The notes under the pieces: model-generated
Seen by the model: only the letters and a program-made list of their open reading frames with translations
Databases searched by the model: none
Told to the model about the DNA's origin: nothing
Source: Streptomyces sp. NBC_01241
GTDB taxonomy: Bacteria; Actinomycetota; Actinomycetes; Streptomycetales; Streptomycetaceae
Direction: 5' to 3'
NCBI RefSeq assembly: GCF_041435435.1
Contig: NZ_CP108494.1
Span: forward strand, 5,118,501-5,182,500
Length of the DNA: 64,000 bases
In this document: positions 48,639 through 56,249 of the stretch, piece after piece
Layout: every line of letters starts with the position of its first letter
Position numbering within the stretch: position 1 is the first letter of the stretch
Position numbers and translations under genes: made by a program

Positions 48639-50729
48639 ATGAAGCCCCTGGAATCCGGCGACCCGATCCGGCTCGGCCCGTACCACCTGCGTGGCGTCCT
48701 GGGCGAGGGCGGCATGGGCAAGGTGTATGTGGGACAGGACGCGCAGGGGCGCGCCGCCGCGGTGAAGGTCCTGCACCCCCATCTGGCGCACGACACCCAC
48801 CTCGCGCAGCGGTTCGTCCGTGAGGCGCAGATGGCGCAGGCCGTCACCGGCGAGGGCGTGGCCCGGGTCCTGGAGGCCCGGACCGAGGGCGGACGGCCCT
48901 GGATCGCCACCGAGTTCCTCGTCGGCCCGACCCTCGACGAGGCGGTCCGCGCCCACGGCCCGCTCGAAGAGCCCGCCACCCGGGCCCTCGCCGTGGCGCT
49001 GGCGCGGGCGCTGACGGTCATTCATGCGGCGGGACTCGTCCACCGCGACCTGAAACCCGCGAACATCGTGCTCACCTCGGCGGGTCCTCGGATCATCGAC
49101 TTCGGTATCGCCCGGCCCGAGCACGGGTTCACCCTGACGGTGACCGGACAAGTCCCGGTGACACCTGGTTACGGTGCCCCCGAGCAGGTGCTGGGTCGGC
49201 GTGTCGGCCCGCCCGCCGATGTCTTCTCGCTCGGTGCGGTGCTCGTGTACGCGTCGAGCGGGCAGCGCGCGTACGAGGGCGAGCACGTCGCCGCCGTGCA
49301 GTACGAGGTCGTTCACGGCGAACCGCGGCTGGACCGGGTCCCGGCCGTGCTCCGGCCGCTCATCGCTCCCTGCCTGGCCAAGGAACCCGCGCACCGGCCC
49401 GCGCCCGAGCACATGGCCGGTGTCTTCGCCCCGCCCCGGGGTGCCGAACGGGTCTGGCGGCAGGGGCCGCTCGCGCAGGATGTCACGGCGCGCGAGCGCA
49501 GCCTGCACCAGCTCACCACCGTGTCTGCCGCGGACCGTGGCAGCGGCGGTTCCGTCTCCCGCCGCCGTCTGCTGACCGCGTTCGCGGTCGGCGGGGCGGT
49601 GGCGGTGGGTGGTGGCGCGGTGTGGTGGAACATGCGGGAGCGCGGCGCCGGGCCGTTCGACATCCCGCCCGCGGCCAGGACGCCGACGGCCCGCGCTCTG
49701 TCCCCGGAGCGGGGCGACTACGCCCGCGGCCAGACGCCCGAGCCGCTGTGGAGCGTGTCCTCGGCGCTTGCCGGGGTGACCCCGGCGCCCCTTCCGGTCC
49801 GCGATGTGATCGTCGCCGGCGGCGTGGCGGGAGGCCTCGTGGCACGCAGCGTCGTGGACGGTTCGGTGGCGTGGAAGGCGCCCGAGGTGGCGGCGAGCCG
49901 CCGATACGTGTCGCTCTCGGACCGGCTGGTGGCGGCTGTCGACGGGGACGGGGTGCTGCGTACCTTCGTCGCCTCCACGGGTGAACCGAAGTGGACGGCG
50001 GACGCGGACGTGGCCTGCGTCCTGGCCGCGGACGACGAGGCGGTGTACGTGGTCACGGGGGATGGCCGGGTGCGGAGCATCGGCCGGTCCGACGCCAAGG
50101 TGCGCTGGACCGTCGCGGCCGGAACCGATCTCACTGCGGAGTCCGGGGCGCGCGGGGTTGCCGCGCGGGGGCGCCTGGTGGTGGCCGGGGACCGTGACGT
50201 CGCCGCGTTCGCCACCGGTGACGGCCGCAGGGTGTGGGCGCGCGAAGCGCAGTCCGTGAAGCGGCCCGGTCTCGCCGTCGCGGGGGAGACCGTCGTGGTG
50301 AGCGGCTCCCGGCTGGCCGCGCTGGACCTCGGCGACGGCAAGGAGCGCTGGGTCGCGGACAGCCCGGAGGAGGTGTCCGGGGTCCCCGTCTCGTGGGGCC
50401 CTCCCACGGTCCACGGCCTCCATGTGTTCGCGGCCGTCCTCGGCCACCCCCGGCGTCTGGGCATCGCTGACGGGAAACCGAGCGACTGGGCGTACGAGGG
50501 CCTCTTCCAGTGCGACCCGCCGAGCCCGCTCGTCGTCGCGGGCGACGGTCTTTGGTCGGTGGCCGTCAACAAGTCGGTGGGCGGGGTGAACGTCCTCGAC
50601 CTGGTCCGTCAGCGCGAGCCGTGGGTCTTCCCGCTCATCAAGCACCCCGACCGCTACTGGCTCGCGGCCGATGGCGGGCGGGTCTTCCTGCTGGACGGTG
50701 CCTCGCTCACCGCGCTGCCGGTCTTCTGA
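48639..50729 (+). CDS. Second membrane Ser/Thr protein kinase with PQQ-like propeller
   Basis: The product has 696 residues. The kinase domain (about 13-265) shows LGEGGMGKVY, Lys43, HRDLKPAN (Asp137) and DFG (Asp154). SRRRLL (307-312) precedes a hydrophobic segment (about 313-330) leading into a propeller domain with DGRRVWAREAQ-type repeats. It is paralogous to the previous gene and starts 22 bases after its stop, with only a weak ribosome binding site (ACGGAAAG). Confidence 0.9.
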   Translation: MKPLESGDPIRLGPYHLRGVLGEGGMGKVYVGQDAQGRAAAVKVLHPHLAHDTHLAQRFVREAQMAQAVTGEGVARVLEARTEGGRPWIATEFLVGPTLDEAVRAHGPLEEPATRALAVALARALTVIHAAGLVHRDLKPANIVLTSAGPRIIDFGIARPEHGFTLTVTGQVPVTPGYGAPEQVLGRRVGPPADVFSLGAVLVYASSGQRAYEGEHVAAVQYEVVHGEPRLDRVPAVLRPLIAPCLAKEPAHRPAPEHMAGVFAPPRGAERVWRQGPLAQDVTARERSLHQLTTVSAADRGSGGSVSRRRLLTAFAVGGAVAVGGGAVWWNMRERGAGPFDIPPAARTPTARALSPERGDYARGQTPEPLWSVSSALAGVTPAPLPVRDVIVAGGVAGGLVARSVVDGSVAWKAPEVAASRRYVSLSDRLVAAVDGDGVLRTFVASTGEPKWTADADVACVLAADDEAVYVVTGDGRVRSIGRSDAKVRWTVAAGTDLTAESGARGVAARGRLVVAGDRDVAAFATGDGRRVWAREAQSVKRPGLAVAGETVVVSGSRLAALDLGDGKERWVADSPEEVSGVPVSWGPPTVHGLHVFAAVLGHPRRLGIADGKPSDWAYEGLFQCDPPSPLVVAGDGLWSVAVNKSVGGVNVLDLVRQREPWVFPLIKHPDRYWLAADGGRVFLLDGASLTALPVF

Positions 50730-50834
50730 AGGCTCGTTCGAGTGCGGATTCAGCTGTCCGGCACTCTTTCCGACAAGTCGTCGGTAAATGCTTGCGCAGG
50801 ACGCGGCGGTCGTGGTCACATGGATGGGAGAATT

Positions 50835-50852
50835 GGTTAGGTGTGCCTAACC
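50835..50852. promoter_or_regulatory. Palindromic operator, iron-box-like
   Basis: GGTTAGG, TGTG and CCTAACC form a perfect 7+7 palindrome. It shares TTAGGT…CCTAACC with DtxR/IdeR (DmdR) iron boxes, but the outer half-site at one end is lost, so the full 19-base consensus is not met. It lies 32 bases upstream of the small Pro-Gln-repeat gene. Confidence 0.5.
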
Positions 50853-50883
50853 GTGCCCTCCATCGGAGCTCCAGGAGGCATCC

Positions 50884-51069
50884 ATGCCGACGTCCGAGCG
50901 TGACCCGCAGCCGCAGCCGCAGCCGCAGCCGCAGCCGCAGCCGTCCGCCCTGTCGATGAAGGATCTGCTGGCCTCGTGTGCCGCCGCCACGGCGGTGTCC
51001 ACGCCGCCACCGGCCGAGCCGGTTGAGGAAGAGCCGGACGGGCTGCCGTCCCGGCGCGACGCGGCATAG
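50884..51069 (+). CDS. Small Pro-Gln-repeat protein, unknown
   Basis: The product has 61 residues. AGGAGGC sits 7 bases before ATG 50884, a strong ribosome binding site. Residues 8-19 are six Pro-Gln/Gln-Pro units from a CAGCCG repeat that could expand or contract. SALSMKDLLASCAAATAVST follows, possibly a short helix with one Cys. It ends EEEPDGLPSRRDAA. I recall similar small proteins in Streptomyces but cannot name a function. Preceded by a palindrome. Confidence 0.65.
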   Translation: MPTSERDPQPQPQPQPQPQPSALSMKDLLASCAAATAVSTPPPAEPVEEEPDGLPSRRDAA

Positions 51070-51087
51070 CCTGCGCAACGTGTCCCG

Positions 51088-51654
51088 CTACGGGACGACG
51101 ACGACCTTCGTACCCACCAGCGCGAAGTCCCACATCGCGTCCCCGTCGGCCCGGGACATCCGTACGCCGCCGGTCTTCAGTGACGGGTCCGGGCTCTCCA
51201 TCGAACCGTCCAGTGCCGCGCTGAACCCCACGGCCACGCCGTCCACCATCGCGAACCGCACCACGTGCTCGATCATCACGCCGTCCGAGCCCTTGGTCGC
51301 GGCTCCCGAGCGCGGTGTGACCACCTCGTACGTCCCGGGCCGCGGGTTCAGTGAGCTCGGCATGACGGCGAAGCTCCTGGTCACCTCTCCAGCCGCGTCG
51401 ACGAGCCACACGTGGCGGTCGGCCAGGGCGTACACGACCCGTGTTCCGGTACCGGAGGCGGTGGGGAGTGCGGCCGGCGGCTTCTTTTCCTTCGGCTTGT
51501 CGTGGCCGGCGGCGGGCGCGCTGCTGGAAACCTTCGGCTTGGGGGCGGCGACGGAGTCAGGGGCGTTCGCCGATGCCTGGTAGGCCAGAAAACCGACCGC
51601 GGCGAGAGCCGCCGCAGTGAGCCCGGCCACGATTCCCGAGCTGCCCCTTGCCAC
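51088..51654 (-). CDS. YkuD-like (L,D-transpeptidase fold) protein without active-site Cys/His
   Basis: The product has 188 residues. An N-terminal membrane anchor (about 6-28) precedes a Lys/Pro linker and a region matching the YkuD fold: YALADRHVWLVDAAGEVTRS and GGVRMSRADGDAMWDFALVG. Where YkuD enzymes have S/T-H-G-C-hydrophobic-R, this protein has KTGGVR, so Cys and His are gone; the upstream HG motif is replaced by VGFSAA. It is probably inactive as transpeptidase, perhaps a binding protein. It converges with the small gene. Confidence 0.7.
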   Translation of the reverse strand: MARGSSGIVAGLTAAALAAVGFLAYQASANAPDSVAAPKPKVSSSAPAAGHDKPKEKKPPAALPTASGTGTRVVYALADRHVWLVDAAGEVTRSFAVMPSSLNPRPGTYEVVTPRSGAATKGSDGVMIEHVVRFAMVDGVAVGFSAALDGSMESPDPSLKTGGVRMSRADGDAMWDFALVGTKVVVVP

Positions 51655-51808
51655 CGTGCGCGCCCCTTTCGCTCCGTATGTCGTACAAACGTTTAGCGAT
51701 TACGTCGTACTCGCGTGCGTTCCCGGTGACGGTAGCAGCCGGGGCCGGTCGTACCGGGACGCCGTACGGGACACCGTGCCCCCGTCGGAGGAGCCGTAGG
51801 CTGTTTGC

Positions 51809-52471
51809 GTGCTCTTGCTCGCCGTGGATACCGCCACCCCCGCCGTCACCGTCGCCCTTCACGACGGAACCTCCGTCGTCGCCGAGTCCGGTCGGGTCGA
51901 TGCCCGAAGGCATGGGGAGCTGCTGCTGCCCGCCGTCGACCGGGTCCTCGCCGAGGCCGGGGTGAAACTCGACGCCGTGACGGACGTGGTCGTGGGCGTC
52001 GGCCCCGGCCCCTACACCGGGCTGCGGGTCGGCCTGGTCACGGCCGCGACCTTCGGCTCCGCCCTCTCCGTGCCCGTGCACGGGGTCTGCACCCTGGACG
52101 GTCTCGCGTACGCCGCAGGGCAGGCCGGCCTGGAGGGCCCGTTCGCCGTCGCGACGGACGCCCGCCGCAAGGAGGTCTACTGGGCGCGCTACGAGGACTG
52201 CCGTACGTGCGTCACGGAGCCCGCCGTCGACCGGCCCGCCGACATCGCCGAGCGGCTCGCAGGAGTTCCCGTCGTCGGGGCGGGCGCGGTGCTCTACCCC
52301 GAGGCGTTCCCGGACGCCCGGGGCCCCGAGCACGTCAGCGCCGGTGCGCTGGCCGCCCTCGCCGCCGAGCGGCTCGCCGCGGGCGCGGAATTGTTGCCGC
52401 CGCGGCCGCTCTACCTGCGCAGGCCCGACGCCCAGGTCCCGAAGAACTACAAGGTGGTCACCCCGAAGTGA
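51809..52471 (+). CDS. tsaB: tRNA t6A37 biosynthesis protein TsaB
   Basis: The product has 220 residues. TsaB partners TsaD in t6A formation on tRNAs reading ANN codons. MLLLAVDTATPAVTVALHDG and GVGPGPYTGLRVG are the family marks. GTG 51809. It shares the GTGA overlap with rimI. Confidence 0.95.
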   Translation: MLLLAVDTATPAVTVALHDGTSVVAESGRVDARRHGELLLPAVDRVLAEAGVKLDAVTDVVVGVGPGPYTGLRVGLVTAATFGSALSVPVHGVCTLDGLAYAAGQAGLEGPFAVATDARRKEVYWARYEDCRTCVTEPAVDRPADIAERLAGVPVVGAGAVLYPEAFPDARGPEHVSAGALAALAAERLAAGAELLPPRPLYLRRPDAQVPKNYKVVTPK

Positions 52472-52971
52472 CGAGCACGACTGCCGTACTGCGCGAAATG
52501 CGCTGGTGGGACATCGATCGGGTGCTGGCCCTCGAACACGAGCTGTTCCCGGACGACGCCTGGTCGGCCGGCATGTTCTGGTCCGAGCTGGCGCACGCCC
52601 GCGGTCCGCGGGCCACCCGCCGCTACGTCGTCGCCGAGGATCCCGCCACCGGCCGGATCGTCGGCTACGCCGGGCTCGCCGCGGCCGGTGACCTCGCCGA
52701 CGTACAGACGATCGGTGTCACCCGCGACCACTGGGGCGGCGGCCTCGGCTCCGAACTCCTCACCGATCTCCTGAAGCACGCCACGGCCTTCGAGTGCGCC
52801 GAGGTGCTCCTCGAAGTCCGCGTCGACAACACCCGGGCGCAGAAGCTGTACGAACGCTTCGGCTTCGAACCGATCGGCTTCCGCCGCGGCTACTACCAGC
52901 CCGGCAACATCGACGCACTCGTCATGCGCCTGACGGTGCAAGAGCCCGCACAAGAGACAGAGACTTACTGA
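52468..52971 (+). CDS. rimI: Ribosomal protein alanine N-acetyltransferase RimI
   Basis: The product has 167 residues. GNAT-fold motifs ADVQTIGVTRDHWGGGLGSE (motif A, acetyl-CoA) and RVDNTRAQKLYERFGFEPIG (motif B). RimI acetylates the N-terminal alanine of S18 in E. coli. GTG 52468 overlaps the tsaB stop, and its own stop overlaps the tsaD ATG. Confidence 0.93.
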   Translation: MTSTTAVLREMRWWDIDRVLALEHELFPDDAWSAGMFWSELAHARGPRATRRYVVAEDPATGRIVGYAGLAAAGDLADVQTIGVTRDHWGGGLGSELLTDLLKHATAFECAEVLLEVRVDNTRAQKLYERFGFEPIGFRRGYYQPGNIDALVMRLTVQEPAQETETY

Positions 52972-54071
52972 TGGCTGACGAACCGCTCGTACTCGGCATC
53001 GAGACCTCCTGCGACGAGACCGGTGTCGGCATCGTCCGCGGTACGACGCTGCTGGCCGACGCCGTCGCGTCCAGCGTCGACACGCACGCCCGCTTCGGCG
53101 GCGTCGTGCCGGAGATCGCCTCCCGCGCGCACCTGGAGGCGATGGTCCCCACCATCGAGCGCGCCCTGAAGGAGGCCGGGATCAGCGCCCGCGACCTCGA
53201 CGGCATCTCCGTCACCGCCGGTCCCGGGCTCGCGGGCGCGCTGCTCGTCGGCGTCTCGGCCGCGAAGGCGTACGCGTACGCGCTGAACAAGCCGCTCTAC
53301 GGGGTGAACCACCTCGCCTCGCACATCTGCGTCGACCAGCTGGAGCACGGCCCGCTGCCCGAGCCGACCATGGCACTGCTTGTCAGCGGCGGCCACTCCT
53401 CCCTGCTCCTCGCGCCGGACATCACCAACGACGTACGGCCGCTGGGCGCGACCATCGACGACGCGGCGGGCGAGGCCTTCGACAAGATCGCCCGGGTGCT
53501 GGACCTCGGCTTCCCCGGCGGCCCGGTCATCGACCGGCTGGCGAAGGAGGGCGACCCGAAGGCGATCGCGTTCCCGCGCGGACTGAGCGGCTCCCGCGAT
53601 CCCGCGTACGACTTCTCCTTCTCCGGCCTGAAGACGTCCGTCGCCCGCTGGATCGAGGCGAAGCGGGCCGCGGGCGAGGACGTGCCGGTACGGGACGTGG
53701 CGGCGTCCTTCCAGGAAGCCGTGGTGGATGTGCTCACCCGTAAGGCCGTCCGGGCCTGCAAGGACGAGGGCGTCGACCACCTGATGATCGGCGGCGGTGT
53801 CGCGGCCAACTCGCGGCTGCGGGCCCTGGCCGAGGAGCGGTGCGAGCGGGCCGGCATCCGGCTGCGGGTGCCGCGGCCGGGGCTGTGCACGGACAACGGA
53901 GCGATGGTCGCGGCGCTGGGCGCGGAGATGGTGGCCCGGAACAGGCCGGCCTCCGACCTGGAGCTGTCCGCGGACTCGTCGCTGCCGGTGACCGACCCCC
54001 ACGTCCCCGGTGCCCACGCGCACAACCACGATCATGTGCACGAGATCAGCAAGGACAACCTCTACTCATGA
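52971..54071 (+). CDS. tsaD: tRNA t6A37 threonylcarbamoyltransferase TsaD
   Basis: The product has 366 residues. The metal-binding HLASH (NHLASHICVDQ) and the ASKHA signatures (GIETSCDETGVG, VSGGHSS, GGGVAANSRLR) identify TsaD, which transfers the threonylcarbamoyl group to A37. It ends with a His-rich tail (GAHAHNHDHVHEIS). It is coupled to rimI by the TGATG overlap. Confidence 0.97.
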   Translation: MADEPLVLGIETSCDETGVGIVRGTTLLADAVASSVDTHARFGGVVPEIASRAHLEAMVPTIERALKEAGISARDLDGISVTAGPGLAGALLVGVSAAKAYAYALNKPLYGVNHLASHICVDQLEHGPLPEPTMALLVSGGHSSLLLAPDITNDVRPLGATIDDAAGEAFDKIARVLDLGFPGGPVIDRLAKEGDPKAIAFPRGLSGSRDPAYDFSFSGLKTSVARWIEAKRAAGEDVPVRDVAASFQEAVVDVLTRKAVRACKDEGVDHLMIGGGVAANSRLRALAEERCERAGIRLRVPRPGLCTDNGAMVAALGAEMVARNRPASDLELSADSSLPVTDPHVPGAHAHNHDHVHEISKDNLYS

Positions 54072-54361
54072 GCGGCATGAGCGGCACGACCGTCGCCTTG
54101 ATGTGGGAGGCCCGTGCCACCGCCGGCCGGGGCCCCGAGCTCCTGGAGTGGGCGCGCGCCCGTGCGGCCGAGCTGGCCCGTGAACCGCTGCGACGCGAGC
54201 TGCTGCGCGCCCCGCAGGACCGGGTCCTGGTCCTCACCTGGTGGGAGGGGGAGTACGGCGACGAGCTGCCCGAACTCCCCGAGCCGGACCCGGAGTTGAT
54301 CACTCGTCCGGTGCATCGGTGGCGCTTCGAGTCGCTGGGGGCCGTGGACTTCCCCGGCTGA
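54068..54361 (+). CDS. Conserved hypothetical protein
   Basis: The product has 97 residues. It overlaps tsaD by ATGA and is likely cotranslated. The sequence (TVALMWEARATAGRGPELLE, then WEGEYGDELPELPEPDPELI) has no family I can name; it could be an ABM-like fold. A second ATG at 54077 is possible. Confidence 0.65.
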   Translation: MSGMSGTTVALMWEARATAGRGPELLEWARARAAELAREPLRRELLRAPQDRVLVLTWWEGEYGDELPELPEPDPELITRPVHRWRFESLGAVDFPG

Positions 54362-54412
54362 TCGGCCCTCGGTGATCGCGCCGGGTTCCGCCTACGACGC
54401 GGCCACGCCGGT

Positions 54413-55033
54413 CTACGACGCGGCCACGCCCATCGACACGGCCGCCATCGCCTTCGGCGCGCCCTTCTCGTAGAACTCGTCGAGGTCGACGATCGTGAAC
54501 CCTGCGGCCGTCAGCATCTCGGCGACCGGCCGGGTCAGGCGGCACCCGGCGAAGAGCCGCCGCTCCAGCGGATCGAGGCGGCGTTGCCAGCGGCGTACGT
54601 TCTCGTCCTCCTCCGGCGCCAGACCGTGCTCCAGGAAATGCAGGGTCGCACCGGGCTTGAGAACCCGGCGCACCTCGCGCAGTGCCGCGTCGGCGTCGGG
54701 GATGGTGCACAGCGCCCACGTCGACAGGGCGCCGTCGAAGGTGTTGTCCTCGAACGGCAGGTACTGGCTGTCCAGACAGGCGCGCCGCACCAGGGGGTGC
54801 CCCGCGTCGATCCGGTCACGCGCCAGCTTCCAGCCGAGATCGGACGGCTCGACCGCGGCTACCTCGGTGACGGCGTCCGGGTAGAACGGAACGTTGTGCC
54901 CGGAACCGAACCCGATCTCGATGATCTCGCCGTACAGGCCCTCGCAGACCCGGCGCCGCAATGGTTCGACCTGCTTCATCCCGCCGACGGCATCATCGAT
55001 CCGGGGCACGATCCGGTCGGCATAGAACCCCAT
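54413..55033 (-). CDS. Class I SAM-dependent methyltransferase
   Basis: The product has 206 residues. Motif I IEIGFGSGHNVPFYP and motif LPFEDNTFDGALSTWALCTI are typical of methyltransferase_11. A helix with LEHGLAPEEDE follows. ATG 55033 follows GGAGG. The substrate is unknown. It is convergent with the gene after tsaD. Confidence 0.88.
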   Translation of the reverse strand: MGFYADRIVPRIDDAVGGMKQVEPLRRRVCEGLYGEIIEIGFGSGHNVPFYPDAVTEVAAVEPSDLGWKLARDRIDAGHPLVRRACLDSQYLPFEDNTFDGALSTWALCTIPDADAALREVRRVLKPGATLHFLEHGLAPEEDENVRRWQRRLDPLERRLFAGCRLTRPVAEMLTAAGFTIVDLDEFYEKGAPKAMAAVSMGVAAS

Positions 55034-55132
55034 CGCGAACCTCCGTGTGTTTCTTTCCAGCATGGCACCGCGGCGGCTTCCGCGCACCGTGCTGCCCGCA
55101 GAGGGGGGCGCGCGGTCGGTAGGGTCTGGCCC

Positions 55133-55798
55133 ATGTTTCGCCGCGCACAACTGCCGCCGCCGCCACCGCCCGTGGAGATACGTTCCTGGCCCGACCGCGA
55201 GGCACTGCTCGCCGACCGGGCCGTGGTGCTCGGGGAGCTGGTGAGGGCACATGTGTCACCGGGGCGCCTGGCGATGCTGTGGTTGTGGGGAGCACTCTGC
55301 GCGCTCGGCTGGTCGCTGGTGGGCGCTGCGCTCATCACGTTCGAGGAGACGTACGACATCTTCAGCGCCTTCCTCGCCGTGATCCTCGTCGGCATGGGCA
55401 CCTGCTGCGTGGTGCCGGCGGTCCTCCTCGTCGTCATTGGCCTGCGCTACGACATCGAGGTGCGCCGACTGCTCGACGCCTGGGGGCACTTGGACCGCGA
55501 TCCGGTACGGGACGCGCGGTTGCTGATGCCGGGCGTCAGCCTCGTCTGGCTGCTGATGTCCTTCACGCTGTGCGCGCTCGGGCTGTACGCGTGCATCGCC
55601 GTCCCGGCGACCTCCGAGGCGGCCCAGGACAGTTTCGCCCTCATCGTCCTGGTCACCGGACTCGGGATGACCGGCTGGCTCACCGGGCTGATCGGCATCA
55701 TCAAGGCCTTCGCGCACCGCCGTTGGGCGCTGCGGATGCTGATCGGGGCGCCCCGTCCGGAGCCGCTGTTCTCCGCCGGGGGCGGCGCGCATCGCTGA
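55133..55798 (+). CDS. Four-helix membrane protein, unknown
   Basis: The product has 221 residues. A proline-rich start (MFRRAQLPPPPPPVEIRSW) and four hydrophobic segments (about 48-69, 76-101, 128-150 and 163-184) suggest a plasma-membrane protein. The linker between the second and third segments is charged (DIEVRRLLDAWGHLDRDPVR). No family recognised. It is divergent from the methyltransferase. Confidence 0.7.
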   Translation: MFRRAQLPPPPPPVEIRSWPDREALLADRAVVLGELVRAHVSPGRLAMLWLWGALCALGWSLVGAALITFEETYDIFSAFLAVILVGMGTCCVVPAVLLVVIGLRYDIEVRRLLDAWGHLDRDPVRDARLLMPGVSLVWLLMSFTLCALGLYACIAVPATSEAAQDSFALIVLVTGLGMTGWLTGLIGIIKAFAHRRWALRMLIGAPRPEPLFSAGGGAHR

Positions 55799-55850
55799 GT
55801 CCGGACCTATCCTGACCGCTACATGAGTCGCACAGGGGGAGGCGTGTCAC

Positions 55851-56216
55851 ATGGAGTGGTACTGGTGGGTGCTCATCATCTTCTGGACCGGCGGATTCGG
55901 GTGGGCCGTCGACAACGTCCGTACCGCGCTGCGCAACCGGCACACCCGCAAGCTGGAGCTGCTGGAGGCGGCCAAGCAGGAACGGCTCGCCGTCGAAGCG
56001 GCCCACCGGCCGCCGGAGCCGGTCTGCGGCTGCACACACCATCTCGCCAAGCACGACAAGCGGGGCAAGTGCCATGAGCGGGTCGAGGTGCCGACGGCCT
56101 GGGACGAGTCGAAGAAGCCGGTCCGCTTCGAGTCGGGGCAGTGCAACTGCCAGCAGTACGTGGGTCCTCAGCCGCTCTCCCAGGTATACGCCGAGGACCT
56201 GACCGACCTGGCCTGA
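55851..56216 (+). CDS. Small membrane-anchored Cys/His-rich protein
   Basis: The product has 121 residues. One N-terminal hydrophobic segment (MEWYWWVLIIFWTGGFGWAV) precedes a helix and then a Cys/His cluster: VCGCTHHLAKHDKRGKCHER and GQCNCQQY. Such spacing suggests metal binding. No family can be named, but it looks conserved in actinobacteria. Confidence 0.7.
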   Translation: MEWYWWVLIIFWTGGFGWAVDNVRTALRNRHTRKLELLEAAKQERLAVEAAHRPPEPVCGCTHHLAKHDKRGKCHERVEVPTAWDESKKPVRFESGQCNCQQYVGPQPLSQVYAEDLTDLA

Positions 56217-56249
56217 GACCGGCCGGCAATTGCCGGCCGGCCGGTCGGG

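Noticed and set aside
46220..49021. 933-codon minus-strand frame opposite the kinase genes
   Set aside because: The plus strand carries complete kinase and propeller motifs; the minus translation is compositionally biased.
50835..50852. Canonical 19-base iron box
   Set aside because: One outer half-site is lost, so I call it only iron-box-like.
50905..50943. CAGCCG repeat as a CRISPR or mobile end
   Set aside because: It is a 6-base microsatellite inside a small coding frame and encodes Pro-Gln.
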